Shown: positions 24,463-32,846, counted from the stretch's first letter. The stretch is DNA of 64,000 bases from Halobacillus sp. Marseille-P3879 (GCF_900240285.1 NZ_OESS01000003.1:248001-312000); one strand, 5' to 3'. Notes: generated by a model not told the origin, from the letters alone. A program made the numbers and translations.

Positions 24463-25308
24463 ATGGAAAAATTAATAATCACAGTGGCTCCTACAGGGGC
24501 ACAGACCACACGGGAACATAATCCGCATGTGCCTTTATCACCAAAAGAAATAGCAGATTCTATCTATGAATCATGGAAAGCCGGGGCTGCGATTGGTCAT
24601 GTACATGTAAGGGATGTAATGGGAGAAAATACAATGGATCTGGATGTTTACCAGGAAGTAATTGATCGTGTTAGAGAAAAATGTGACATTATCTTAAATT
24701 TAACTACGGCTGGTGGATTAGAAACGACCGAAGAAGAAAGGCTTCGTGTATGTGAACTCAATCCAGAAATGGCCACTTTTGATGCGGGATCTATGAATTT
24801 TGGTTCAGGTGTGTTTTATAATACTCCAACCTTTTTAGAAAAGCTTGCCTCTGAAACCCAAAAACGAAACATAAGGCCTGAAATTGAAGCTTTTGATGTA
24901 GGTATGATTGATAATGCTTTGCGTATCGCGAAGAAAGGACTTATGGATGCTCCTTACCATTTTCAGTTTGTTCTAGGGGTGGCTGGAGGTATGCCTGCAA
25001 CACCAAAAAACTTGATGCATATGGTTGAGAGCATTCCTGAGGGGTCTACTTGGTCAGCAATTGGAGCAAGCAAGCATCAATTAACGATAAATACAATGAG
25101 TATTTTATTAGGCGGGCACGTCCGAGTAGGGATGGAGGATAGTGTATATTTTCGTAAGGGTGAATTAGCCAGAACAAATGCTCAATTTGTCACTCGTATT
25201 GTTGAATTAGCAGAGACTTTAGGGAGAGAAGTAGCTACACCAGATGAAGCGAGACAGATCTTAAAGCTGCAGACGAATAACATGGACAGGGTAGGAGGAA
25301 GAGTATGA
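24463..25308 (+). CDS. Beta-keto acid cleavage enzyme (BKACE, DUF849)
   Basis: Zinc-dependent enzyme that exchanges the acyl part of a beta-keto acid with acetyl-CoA, giving acetoacetate and a CoA ester; known members act on 3-keto-5-aminohexanoate, dehydrocarnitine and others. 281 residues. Visible motifs: N-terminal ITVAPTGAQTTR, the zinc pair in GHVHVRD, LTTAGG, the MNFGSGV region, and the acidic GGHVRVGMEDSVY near the C-terminus. GGGAGGA precedes the ATG. It overlaps the next dehydrogenase gene by 4 bases. The real substrate is unknown; neighbours suggest that a beta-hydroxy acid is oxidised first. Confidence 0.9.
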   Translation: MEKLIITVAPTGAQTTREHNPHVPLSPKEIADSIYESWKAGAAIGHVHVRDVMGENTMDLDVYQEVIDRVREKCDIILNLTTAGGLETTEEERLRVCELNPEMATFDAGSMNFGSGVFYNTPTFLEKLASETQKRNIRPEIEAFDVGMIDNALRIAKKGLMDAPYHFQFVLGVAGGMPATPKNLMHMVESIPEGSTWSAIGASKHQLTINTMSILLGGHVRVGMEDSVYFRKGELARTNAQFVTRIVELAETLGREVATPDEARQILKLQTNNMDRVGGRV

Positions 25309-26351
25309 AAATCGCAGTACTGGGTGCAGGATCCTTAGGAATAATCGTCGGTTCTTTAATAAAGAGGGGTGGTTACGATGTAGATTTAATTGATGTGAAT
25401 CAAGAAAATATAGATGCATTAAATCAAGAAGGAGCGAAAATTACGGGTTTTTTAGACGTAACGATTCCTGTTACAGCAAAACACCCGAAAGACTTCGATG
25501 AAAAATATGATCTTGTCTTTTTACTTACGAAGCAGGTTTTCACAGAAGCTTCCTTACAACCTATTCTTCCATTTCTTCATAAGGAGAGCATCGTTTGTAC
25601 ACTTCAAAATGGTGTTCCTGAAGAAAAGGTGGCTTCTATTGTAGGAAGAAGCCGGACAATGGGTGGAACTGTGGGCTTTGGAGCTACTTGGGCGGGTCCT
25701 GGTGTTTCTAATCTGACCACAGAAGTCCGAACGATGAAGAAATATGCTTTTGACATTGGAGAAATCGATGGGGAAATAACGGATCGTATTGGAAGAGTCA
25801 AAGAAATATTAGATACAGTAGGCCACTGTGAAATCACTCCAAATATCCGCGGAGTGAGATGGTCAAAATTACTTATGAATACAACATTCAGCGGCATGTC
25901 TGCTGCTCTTGGCTGTAATTTTGGAGCTGTATTAAAAAGTTCCGATGCTATGAAAATTTTAGCTAATCTTGCTGATGAAACGATCAAGGTGGCTCATTCC
26001 CATCAAGTTAAACTAGAACTTATGCAAGGGAAAGATTTCGAATTTTTGGAACTGGAAAACCAGAGCGAGATTCCCGGTAAACTTGATTTTTACAATGAAG
26101 TCTGGGGACCGCATGCCAATCTGAAAGCAAGTATGCTGCAGGATTTGCAAAAAGGGAAGCCGACTGAAATTAACTATATTAATGGCCATGTAGTAAAAAA
26201 AGGAATACAGGCGAATGTACGGACCCCCTTTAATCAACTAGTATGTCAACTCGTCCAGGAAGCTGAAACGGAGAAGAGAGTGCCGGATTTTGAAGAAAAT
26301 TTGGTTAAATTTAATAAGTTCTTAAACAAAAATGTAAACGCATTCAATTAA
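25305..26351 (+). CDS. Ketopantoate reductase-like NAD(P)-dependent dehydrogenase
   Basis: A 348-residue protein with an N-terminal Rossmann fold (AVLGAGSLGIIVGSLIKRGGYDVDLID, residues 3-29) and a C-terminal ApbA/PanE-type helical domain (WSKLLMNTTFSGMSAALG; KASMLQDLQKGKPTEINYINGHV with the catalytic lysine region). It resembles 2-dehydropantoate 2-reductase, but its overlap with the BKACE gene suggests a role in the same catabolic pathway, for example oxidising a hydroxy acid to the keto acid that BKACE cleaves. It is longer than PanE (~300), mostly at the C-terminus. Confidence 0.85.
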   Translation: MKIAVLGAGSLGIIVGSLIKRGGYDVDLIDVNQENIDALNQEGAKITGFLDVTIPVTAKHPKDFDEKYDLVFLLTKQVFTEASLQPILPFLHKESIVCTLQNGVPEEKVASIVGRSRTMGGTVGFGATWAGPGVSNLTTEVRTMKKYAFDIGEIDGEITDRIGRVKEILDTVGHCEITPNIRGVRWSKLLMNTTFSGMSAALGCNFGAVLKSSDAMKILANLADETIKVAHSHQVKLELMQGKDFEFLELENQSEIPGKLDFYNEVWGPHANLKASMLQDLQKGKPTEINYINGHVVKKGIQANVRTPFNQLVCQLVQEAETEKRVPDFEENLVKFNKFLNKNVNAFN

Positions 26352-26395
26352 AGTCAATAAGCTTATGACCAAAAAATGAAGGTGGGGTAATGTAG

Positions 26396-26545
26396 ATGAT
26401 TATTGCCTTAATGACTTGGTTTGCTACTATTATTTTTTCATTGGTGCTCGGTACATATTTATGTTTTAGGATTGAAAAGCATGGAGTCAAACGTTGGGGC
26501 GCTACAGGAAGATTGTATCAATATAAGCAAAAGGGAGAGGAGTGA
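26396..26545 (+). CDS. Small transmembrane protein, symporter accessory type
   Basis: A 49-residue protein directly before the sodium symporter gene. Residues 1-25 form one transmembrane helix (MIIALMTWFATIIFSLVLG, then TYLCF), followed by a basic tail (RIEKHGVKRWG, GRLYQYKQKGEE). GGTGGGG lies upstream of the ATG. Its stop codon lies 5 bases before the symporter ATG. SSS-family transporters are often preceded by such a small membrane subunit, so it probably helps assembly or function of the symporter. It is easily missed because of its length. Confidence 0.75.
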   Translation: MIIALMTWFATIIFSLVLGTYLCFRIEKHGVKRWGATGRLYQYKQKGEE

Positions 26546-26550
26546 CTGTT

Positions 26551-28110
26551 ATGGTCTACTTAATCGTTCTTGGCTTTTATGTTGCTTTCGTTATATGGAC
26601 CTCAATTAGAAGTCTAAGACATGCTGAATCTATGTCAGATTTTACTACCGGCGGCCACCGAATGGGACTATTATTAGGAATTGGCACAACTACAGCTACA
26701 TGGGTGAGTGTTGCTTCTGTTATGGGCGTTCCCGGCTATCTCTATAGCAATGGAGTTTCAGCTATCATCGGATGGGTAGCTGGATGGTTTCTTGCCACAG
26801 CTCTTATGCCGATAGTAGCTTATAAAGTCAGAAGACCAGAAACCCCGGCTCGCACCTTCCCTGAGTATATTCATCTAAGGTTTGAACCCTTCAAAAAGGT
26901 AAGTCACTTAAGAACAATTGTAGGAGCTATCATGTTTATTGGATATTTTTTATTTGTTCATTTACAGGTAGTTGGTTTTGGTATTGTATTCTCCACGATT
27001 ACTGGATTCGAATATCAGTATGCGATATTCGCATTTTTAATTTTTTTGCTTTTCACTAGCATAGGAGGATTTTGGTCGGTTGCAGCAACAGACACATTAA
27101 ATACTACATTAATCGTTATTGGTGTCATTTTAGGTGGAGGTTCTGTGTTAGTGGCAACAGGAGGCTTCGGGAATATTATGGATACCATTTCCGTAACAAC
27201 TCAACCTACAAACTTAGGTGGAAGTGAAATACCTGAAGGGTCAATGATATCTCCGGTTGGCACATTCGGTTTAGGGGCTTTGCTTGCTATTTTTATGTCT
27301 AACGCAGTAGGGTCTATTGTTTCTCCTCACTGGGTTACAAGAATGCTTGCTCCTAAAAATGTCAAAGTTGCTGTATTGCAAATCATGTGTTCACTTCTGG
27401 TATTAATCGCAATTTTTGTACCATTAATCATTATGGGCTTGGGTGCAAAGACTTTGATTCCTAGTTTACCTGCTGATCAGACTACTGATTATATCATCCC
27501 GTTAATCGTACAGGAGTACACACCGCCTTTAGTTGGTGCTCTAACATTAGTAGCATTATGTGCCGCTGCGGTCTCTTCAGCAAATTCAATGCTTTTACAT
27601 TGTGCAACTTCTGTCTACTATGACGTTTATTTAAACATTTTTTCGAATAAGAAAATAAGCGAAAAGAAATTCAATATGAATCTTAGAATTGGGATGTTTG
27701 TCATTGCGGTCATTGCTGTGATTAGCGCAATTACGCCACCTTGGTTCTTAGCCATGGGCTTCACTTATGTTTATGGAGGCTTTGGAGCAGTGTTTTTTGC
27801 TGTCGTCATCCTGGGGCTGTATTGGAAGCGAATGAACAGAGCTGGAGCTTATGTATCGATGCTTGTTGGGTTTTTTTCGTATATTACCGCTCAATTGTCC
27901 AATGCCACCAACCCTTTCCTAATTGCTTTATCAGCTTCCCTAGTTTCTGTTTTCCTCGTTGTATTTTTCACCAAGAAATCACCAATTGAAGCATATGAGC
28001 CTTATTTTAAAGCAGAAATAAGTCAATCAACAAAACAAACAATTCTTAGTGTACAAAAAAATGAAACTGATCCAAGTGTCATGAGAGACGATTCAAAACT
28101 GGCAAAGTAA
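26551..28110 (+). CDS. Sodium:solute symporter (SSS family)
   Basis: About 519 residues with roughly 13 transmembrane helices. Family features: VYLIVLGFYVAFVIWTSIRSLRHAESMSDFTTGGHRMG at the start, GTTTATWVSVASVMGVPGYLY, the AFPEYIHLRFEP-like PARTFPEY loop, and AAAVSSANSMLLHCATSVYYDVY around residue 345, containing sodium-site serines. I use ATG 26551, because GGGAGAGG is about 8-10 bases upstream; a GTG at 26542 is an alternative. The substrate is probably the acid metabolised by the BKACE pathway. Confidence 0.9.
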   Translation: MVYLIVLGFYVAFVIWTSIRSLRHAESMSDFTTGGHRMGLLLGIGTTTATWVSVASVMGVPGYLYSNGVSAIIGWVAGWFLATALMPIVAYKVRRPETPARTFPEYIHLRFEPFKKVSHLRTIVGAIMFIGYFLFVHLQVVGFGIVFSTITGFEYQYAIFAFLIFLLFTSIGGFWSVAATDTLNTTLIVIGVILGGGSVLVATGGFGNIMDTISVTTQPTNLGGSEIPEGSMISPVGTFGLGALLAIFMSNAVGSIVSPHWVTRMLAPKNVKVAVLQIMCSLLVLIAIFVPLIIMGLGAKTLIPSLPADQTTDYIIPLIVQEYTPPLVGALTLVALCAAAVSSANSMLLHCATSVYYDVYLNIFSNKKISEKKFNMNLRIGMFVIAVIAVISAITPPWFLAMGFTYVYGGFGAVFFAVVILGLYWKRMNRAGAYVSMLVGFFSYITAQLSNATNPFLIALSASLVSVFLVVFFTKKSPIEAYEPYFKAEISQSTKQTILSVQKNETDPSVMRDDSKLAK

Positions 28111-28156
28111 GTCGCATAATCATTATTTAATTATCTCTAGTTTCGAGGTGGAATTG

Positions 28157-28897
28157 ATGAATTTAAAAAATAAGACAGCTGTTATTACAGGCGGATGCCA
28201 AGGGATAGGCTATGCTACCGTAATAAAATTTTTAAAAGAAGGCGCTCAAGTAGTTATTGTTGATTTAGATAAAAAAGAAATAGAAGATACAGTGATTAAT
28301 TTGAGACAGTACGAGGGACAGGTGAAAGGAATTGCAGCAGATGTATCTGACAAATCCTCGGTGGATGAGGCCATCCAATATACTATAGACCATTTTGGTT
28401 CCATTGATATAGTAGTCAATAACGCAGGTATCGTACAAGATGCTCAATTATTAAAAATGAAGGAAGAAGAATGGGACAAAGTAATTGATGTCAACCTTAA
28501 AGGTATATTTCTCGTGACACAGGCAGCGGCTTTAAGAATGAAGGAGCAAAAGAGCGGCGTTATATTAAATGCCTCTTCAGTAGTAGGTCTTTATGGAAAC
28601 TTTGGCCAGACAAATTATGTTGCTTCTAAATCCGGTGTGAATGGGATGACAAAAACATGGGCTAGAGAACTGGGGCGTTACAATATTCGTGTAAATTCTA
28701 TAGCTCCTGGTTTTGTGTTGACTCATATGGTGAAAGAAATGCCAAGTCATATAGTAAATATGATGAAGGAAAAATCTCTATTAAATGAGATAGGTAAACC
28801 TGAGGATATAGCAAATGCTTATGCTTTTCTAGCATCTGAAGAAGCTCGATTTGTAACAGGAACCGTCTTGAGCGTAGATGGAGGATTAGTAACTTAA
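28157..28897 (+). CDS. Short-chain dehydrogenase/reductase
   Basis: A 246-residue classical SDR, FabG-like. Cofactor motif TGGCQGIG near residues 11-18, NNAG near 86-89, active site Ser in NASSVVG and Tyr-Lys in NYVASKSG, and C-terminal TGTVLSVDGG. Asp at the end of strand 2 (VIVDLDKK) suggests NAD preference. GAGGTGG lies 5 bases before ATG 28157; the GTG nine bases upstream is inside that site. It is the last gene of the TrmB cluster and may oxidise the hydroxy group of the imported substrate. Confidence 0.88.
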   Translation: MNLKNKTAVITGGCQGIGYATVIKFLKEGAQVVIVDLDKKEIEDTVINLRQYEGQVKGIAADVSDKSSVDEAIQYTIDHFGSIDIVVNNAGIVQDAQLLKMKEEEWDKVIDVNLKGIFLVTQAAALRMKEQKSGVILNASSVVGLYGNFGQTNYVASKSGVNGMTKTWARELGRYNIRVNSIAPGFVLTHMVKEMPSHIVNMMKEKSLLNEIGKPEDIANAYAFLASEEARFVTGTVLSVDGGLVT

Positions 28898-29053
28898 TCG
28901 ATATCTAGCTGGGAGCTACTTATCGAATAAAATGGGAAGAATAATTAGGATAAAGAAAGTTTCTATGGTTCCAGCCTTTCCTCATTCTTACTCCTGTCTA
29001 TAAGAATTAGCTGCTTCCCTCACTCCAGAAACTATAACGGTATAATAACTACC

Positions 29054-29080
29054 AAACCACACTCTGCGTGTGGTTTTTTA
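29054..29080 (+). terminator. Intrinsic terminator
   Basis: AAACCACAC-tctgc-GTGTGGTTT is followed by a T run. It probably ends the TrmB cluster transcript, 160 bases after the SDR gene. Confidence 0.75.
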
Positions 29081-29400
29081 TAGTTCCTCTTTTAGTCTAT
29101 TTGTTCGGATGAAAGCTCATCTACTAGCTATGAAGAGGTGAGATATACAATTTAAGGTTACCTACAGACAAATCATACTAAAGTCTCCCTGTTAAGAATC
29201 ATGACAGGTAAAAAGTAATGATTAGTGTTTCGTATACTATTCTGAAATACTAATAAGAAGAGGGGTCAGTGGTGGTGAGGATGCAAATGAATACTATCCA
29301 GGATAAAGAAAAGTCAACAGGTAATAAGAGGCAATTATTATTAATTTTTAATTACCAATATTTCGGTGATTTTACAGTTGAACAACTGAGAATACTTTAA
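29081..29400. other. Intergenic stretch without a convincing gene
   Basis: AT-rich DNA between the terminator and the gsiB promoter. A 39-codon open frame (29281-29400) exists, but its possible ribosome binding site touches the start codon and the product has no recognisable features. Nothing else was seen. Confidence 0.4.
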
Positions 29401-29401
29401 A

Positions 29402-29427
29402 GTTTAACTTAAATGAAAAAAGAGAAT
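29402..29427 (+). promoter_or_regulatory. Candidate sigma-B promoter of gsiB
   Basis: GTTTAA at 29402-29407 matches the sigma-B -35 box. A 14-base spacer leads to GAGAAT, a 4/6 match to the -10 box GGGTAT. gsiB is a classic sigma-B dependent gene, which raises the likelihood. Confidence 0.45.
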
Positions 29428-29481
29428 TTGTATTTATGTAGCAATCAAAAAACCCTAAAAATTTGAAGGAGGATAGATATC

Positions 29482-29823
29482 ATGGCTAAGAACAATAACA
29501 ACAACAGAAACACAATGAGTGTAGAAGAAGCAGGAAAAAAAGGCGGAGAGAAAGTAAGTCAGAAATACGACCAGGAACATTTTGAGAATATCGGTCAAAA
29601 AGGTGGAGAAACCACTTCTCAAGAACATGGCCAGGAATTCTATGAAGAAATTGGTCAAAAAGGCGGCGAAACAACCAGCCAGGAATATGACCAGAAACAC
29701 TTTGAGAACATCGGCCAAAAAGGTGGGGAAACCACTAGTGAAAAATACGGTGAAGAACATTATGAAAAAATCGGACAAAAAGGCGGCCGTAACTCAAGCA
29801 GCGGATCCAACCGAAGCTCATAA
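29482..29823 (+). CDS. gsiB: General stress protein GsiB-like, KGG repeats
   Basis: A 113-residue, highly hydrophilic protein related to B. subtilis GsiB and plant LEA-like proteins, thought to protect against desiccation or general stress. After MSVEEAGKKGGE come four copies of a ~20-residue repeat of the form (E)(N/E)IGQKGGETTSQ-(E/K)-x-(Q/E)-x-F/Y. It ends in a serine-rich tail after IGQKGGR. GAAGGAGG lies before the ATG. The underlying DNA is a ~60-base tandem repeat, which could be misread as a non-coding repeat array. Confidence 0.9.
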   Translation: MAKNNNNNRNTMSVEEAGKKGGEKVSQKYDQEHFENIGQKGGETTSQEHGQEFYEEIGQKGGETTSQEYDQKHFENIGQKGGETTSEKYGEEHYEKIGQKGGRNSSSGSNRSS

Positions 29824-29915
29824 TTACAGCCGCAGTGACTCAAATGTAAAAGTCGAATAAATTGGTTACTGGCATAAACAATTTATTCTCTAAATTATAA
29901 CGGAGGTGCTTAATC

Positions 29916-30098
29916 ATGGCAAATAATAAACAGTACAAAACAGGTGAAAAAGCTCCAGAAAGCGGTAAGTATAAAGTAGACAAGCTGCAAAACGGTAATT
30001 CCAGTCAGGACAATACAGAAATCAATCTAAATGAAGGCGATCAGTTCCCGCCTTCTCCTTCAGAGAATGAAGCAGCTTACTGGGTAAAGTCTTCTTAA
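29916..30098 (+). CDS. YjzC-like small protein
   Basis: A 60-residue hydrophilic protein with CGGAGG upstream of the ATG. The pattern YKTGEKAPESGKYKVDKLQNG followed by LNEGDQFPPSP and an aromatic near the end (AAYWVK) matches the YjzC family of small Bacillus proteins. The biochemical role of that family is not known; it is often associated with spores or stress. It follows gsiB by 92 bases and is closed by a terminator. Confidence 0.75.
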   Translation: MANNKQYKTGEKAPESGKYKVDKLQNGNSSQDNTEINLNEGDQFPPSPSENEAAYWVKSS

Positions 30099-30109
30099 TG
30101 TCCTGATTG

Positions 30110-30151
30110 AATCCCCTCCTGGATAGTTACACGGGAGGGGATTGCTTTTTT
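30110..30151 (+). terminator. Intrinsic terminator after the YjzC-like gene
   Basis: AATCCCCTCC and GGGAGGGGATT form a strong 10-bp stem, followed by GCTTTTTTG. Confidence 0.85.
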
Positions 30152-30269
30152 GTTCGCACAAACACGATACAACAGAAATAAAACGAACACGCGGTGGTAA
30201 ACAGGCAGACTTGAATAGAAGAGTCAATTTACTTCCGAAAAGAGTTATAAACGATTGGAGGGAATCCTT

Positions 30270-30416
30270 GTGAGTAACAATCATAAAGAAGGAAAATCTC
30301 CAGAACATAAAAAGAAAGAAAGAGATCCTAACCAGGATGTAGATCCTCAACGTGAAGTTCTTGAAGATCGAAATAAAAATAAAGATAGTGAAAAAAATCC
30401 AGATGACTTTGAATGA
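30270..30416 (+). CDS. 48-residue highly charged hypothetical protein
   Basis: Starts with GTG at 30270, 7 bases after GGAGGG. The product is extremely hydrophilic (MSNNHKEGKSPEHKKKERD, then PNQDVDPQREVLEDRNKN and KNPDDFE), without hydrophobic residues for a membrane segment or core, so it is probably intrinsically disordered. It lies among stress-protein genes (GsiB, YjzC-like) and is followed by its own terminator. Similar small disordered proteins occur in spores and osmotic stress responses, but no family is claimed. Confidence 0.6.
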   Translation: MSNNHKEGKSPEHKKKERDPNQDVDPQREVLEDRNKNKDSEKNPDDFE

Positions 30417-30424
30417 ATGAACTG

Positions 30425-30470
30425 AGCTGTTTTAAAAGAAATCTCCATGTTAAAACAGCTTATTTTTTTA
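30425..30470 (+). terminator. Intrinsic terminator after the 48-residue protein gene
   Basis: AGCTGTTTTAA and TTAAAACAGCT form an 11-bp perfect stem, followed by TATTTTTTT. Confidence 0.8.
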
Positions 30471-30584
30471 TGGTGTTTTTTGAAATTGCTTTAAAAACTC
30501 TGGGCAGGCTAAGTAAGTATTTTACAAGATGTTCCACATGATTATTCACCCTTTTACTCATACTAGCAGTAGGAGGATTCAGTT

Positions 30585-31448
30585 ATGAAAATTGCACTTT
30601 TATCTTTATGCTTACTCTTAGTCCAACCCTCTGTACAAAAAGATGACGATCATCTCTCAATAACTGAGGATAACAAAGAAATTATTAATGTGAATCGGAA
30701 GGATTTCGAAGCAGAATTCATCGGTTGGCCATTTGTAGACCAGCTTAAAATTCAGCAGCTCATCGATCAGCTGGATGACCAAATCAGCCAGGAACCTGTG
30801 AATGCCAAAATAGCCGGGTCTGGGGAAATCATTCCAGGCGAGGATGGATACAAAGTATATCAAATGAAATTCATGGAGAAATTTTATCAGTATCTTTATG
30901 ACGCCGAGGTAGACACAATCTCGGTGCCGAAGATTTCTATCAGCCCTAAAGTCGATAGTGAATTGCTTGCTGATATCCGTACTCAGCAGATCGGTCATTA
31001 TGTCACCTATTTTAATTCGAATAATAAAAAGCGTTCTCATAATATTCGTTTGGCTGCTGAAGCCCTCGATAGTCATGTCGTATTTCCGGGCGAGATTTTT
31101 TCTTTTAATAAGGCTGTGGGGAAAAGAACAAAGGAAAAGGGATATCAAAATGCACCGGAGATCGTGAAAGGCAAATTAACCGAGGGGATTGGCGGAGGTA
31201 TTTGTCAGCTGTCTTCAACGCTGTTTAACTCAGTGGATAAGGTGGGAGTAAAGATTGTAGAACGTTTCTCTCATAGTAAGAGAGTGCCCTATGTTCCTCA
31301 GGGACGAGACGCGACAGTGAGCTGGTATGGACCCGATTTCACATTTAAAAATCAGTATAATCAGCCGCTTCTTATCCGGGCAAGGGTGGATGGCGGGCAA
31401 GTGAGTGTTACGATTTATTCTTCGGATGTAATTGATTTAGATCAGTAA
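30585..31448 (+). CDS. VanW family protein
   Basis: A 287-residue exported protein. Residues 1-18 are a short signal peptide (KIALLSLCLLLVQPS). The VanW domain occupies about 135-270 and shows the conserved pattern RSHNIRLAAEAL, VVFPGEIFSFNKAVGKRT, GYQNAPEIVKG, GIGGGICQLSSTLFNSV and QGRDATVSWYGPDFTFKN. VanW proteins occur in some vancomycin-resistance clusters and widely in spore formers; their function is unknown, but a cell-wall or spore-envelope role is suspected. AGGAGG lies before the ATG. Single gene with terminator. Confidence 0.88.
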   Translation: MKIALLSLCLLLVQPSVQKDDDHLSITEDNKEIINVNRKDFEAEFIGWPFVDQLKIQQLIDQLDDQISQEPVNAKIAGSGEIIPGEDGYKVYQMKFMEKFYQYLYDAEVDTISVPKISISPKVDSELLADIRTQQIGHYVTYFNSNNKKRSHNIRLAAEALDSHVVFPGEIFSFNKAVGKRTKEKGYQNAPEIVKGKLTEGIGGGICQLSSTLFNSVDKVGVKIVERFSHSKRVPYVPQGRDATVSWYGPDFTFKNQYNQPLLIRARVDGGQVSVTIYSSDVIDLDQ

Positions 31449-31459
31449 AGAAGTGAAAG

Positions 31460-31493
31460 GAAGGCTGGGCAGCAACCCCTGCCTTCTTTTTTT
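31460..31493 (+). terminator. Intrinsic terminator after vanW-like gene
   Basis: GAAGGC...GCCTTC with an inner GGG/CCC pairing, followed by a run of seven T. Confidence 0.75.
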
Positions 31494-31655
31494 ACCGACT
31501 TCCGCCCTTGAACTTGGCAGAAAGCTAAGCTTTTCTAATGATTAAAAAAATATCTGCCAACGCTAAAAACAGTCAGAAGTCTACAATCTTCATCGCAGGA
31601 ATCACGTTACTTTTATAGAATTTAAAAGTTAAGCTAACGACATGGAGGGCGATGT

Positions 31656-32069
31656 ATGAAAAAATATTTAGCTATATTTGGCTTAGCTGCTCTAATTGGG
31701 TGTGCTGCAGACACGAGCGCGACGGATAATGAGGAAGATGAACAACCTTCTGAGCAGGAGTTGGAAGAGCAGCTGCGAGAGGACGCGGTGCCGGTTGAAT
31801 TTGCATCTGTCAATGCCGGGGAAGTGGAAGCGGGCGAGAAGGTATTCATTCAAGGAGCAGTTTCTGCTGAAGAGCCTTCTGAGGAAGGAACTGTACTTAC
31901 CGTAACAACGAAAGAAGAAAGCGGGTATGGAACATACGCGGTAGAGAATGATGAGGATGGGGCAGAGGTTATGGTTGAAGATGTTGTAGAGGTTTACGGT
32001 ACGTACCAGGGGACAGATGAAGAAGGAACGCCGGTAATTGAAGAGGCGATTATTGAGATCGTCAAATAA
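31656..32069 (+). CDS. Acidic lipoprotein with possible OB-fold
   Basis: A 137-residue predicted lipoprotein: the lipobox L-I-G-C places the lipidated cysteine at residue 16. Residues 18-50 are a highly acidic linker (TDNEEDEQPSEQELEEQ). The C-terminal part (about 50-137) is beta-rich (AGEKVFIQGAVSAEE, GTVLTVTTKEE, VEDVVEVYGTYQG), reminiscent of small OB-fold lipoproteins such as the tRNA_anti-like group. Function unknown. The very acidic composition fits a halophile. GGAGGG lies before the ATG. Confidence 0.7.
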   Translation: MKKYLAIFGLAALIGCAADTSATDNEEDEQPSEQELEEQLREDAVPVEFASVNAGEVEAGEKVFIQGAVSAEEPSEEGTVLTVTTKEESGYGTYAVENDEDGAEVMVEDVVEVYGTYQGTDEEGTPVIEEAIIEIVK

Positions 32070-32075
32070 TGAGCT

Positions 32076-32116
32076 AAACCCAAACGTAAACAATGATTTG
32101 CGTTTGGGTTTTTTTG
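32076..32116. terminator. Terminator between the lipoprotein gene and tetR
   Basis: AAACCCAAACG and CGTTTGGGTTT form an 11-bp stem followed by T7 on the plus strand. It is shared by the convergent TetR gene, whose stop codon is at its edge. Confidence 0.85.
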
Positions 32117-32683
32117 TTAATTCAAATATGAGAATCCATAGTTAATAAAGCTGTTGATCATCACAGCCATTTCCTTCGGCGATCGGTCCATATCATTCTC
32201 CAGCCAGTCTTTGATAACGTGGATGGCACCGCTGATGACAAAAGTGCTTAAATACTTCGATTCTTCTCTTTTTCCATAGTTATCCATCATCCAGTTGTTC
32301 ATCATAAACTGCCTGGTTAATTCCATCATTCGTTTCTCAAAGGACGGGGCTGCTTCTTTGTTAAGCAGGGTTTGAAACATGAGTTTGTTTTCTGTCACGT
32401 ACTGGAGGATCTTTTCAGTCATTTGAATAGATTCTTCTTCGAATTCGTAGCTGCAGCTGTATAAGTATTGATTCATATCTTCCATGATTTCTTCTTCAAT
32501 CTTGCTGAGTAAGTCATAATGATCGGCATAGTGGGAATAGAAGGTCGAACGATTAATGTCAGCGAGTTCGCACACTTCTTTTACCGTGATGTCGGTTATT
32601 GGCTTCTGGGACAGCAGGGTAATAAGGCTCTCCTTCAGCACTTTTCGTGTGTATTTTCTCCGTCGGTCTAACTTTTCGTTCAT
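32117..32683 (-). CDS. TetR family transcriptional regulator
   Basis: About 188 residues from ATG 32683; AAAAGGAGAG lies just upstream, so longer forms are excluded. The HTH is in the N-terminal 60 residues (LITLLSQKPITDITVKEVCELADINRSTFYSHYADHYDLL). The C-terminal helical domain has the W-rich end typical of TetR_C_7 members (VIKDWLENDMDRSPKEMA). It is divergent from an MMPL-type exporter operon and probably represses it and itself through the CCAACAC palindrome between them. Confidence 0.9.
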   Translation of the reverse strand: MNEKLDRRRKYTRKVLKESLITLLSQKPITDITVKEVCELADINRSTFYSHYADHYDLLSKIEEEIMEDMNQYLYSCSYEFEEESIQMTEKILQYVTENKLMFQTLLNKEAAPSFEKRMMELTRQFMMNNWMMDNYGKREESKYLSTFVISGAIHVIKDWLENDMDRSPKEMAVMINSFINYGFSYLN

Positions 32684-32720
32684 TAATGGCTCTCCTTTTT
32701 TGTTACATTTCTGTGAAAAC

Positions 32721-32746
32721 CCAACACAAATAGGTGAATGTGTTGG
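32721..32746. promoter_or_regulatory. TetR operator candidate
   Basis: CCAACAC, 12 bases, GTGTTGG is a perfect inverted repeat in the tetR/MMPL intergenic region. A third CCAACAC half-site with an imperfect partner (GGTGTC) lies at 32784-32796, overlapping a likely promoter for the exporter (TTGTTG 32773, TAATAA 32797). Confidence 0.55.
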
Positions 32747-32846
32747 GGAACTTACAGAATTTGCAAAACTGTTTGTTGAATATCCAACACGGTGTCTAAT
32801 AAAATATAAAGGGTATGGAATGGATTTGCAAGAGAGGTGAAGCCTT

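Noticed and set aside
29281-29400. 39-codon open frame before gsiB
   Set aside because: The GGTGAGG stretch touches the start codon and the product shows no features; chance frame more likely.
29455-29778. Minus-strand hydrophobic open frame opposite gsiB
   Set aside because: It is the antisense reading of the KGG repeats; gsiB has the family match and ribosome binding site.
29550-29790. About 60-base tandem repeat that could suggest a CRISPR-like or satellite array
   Set aside because: The repeat is in frame and encodes the GsiB KGG repeats; there are no spacers of constant length.
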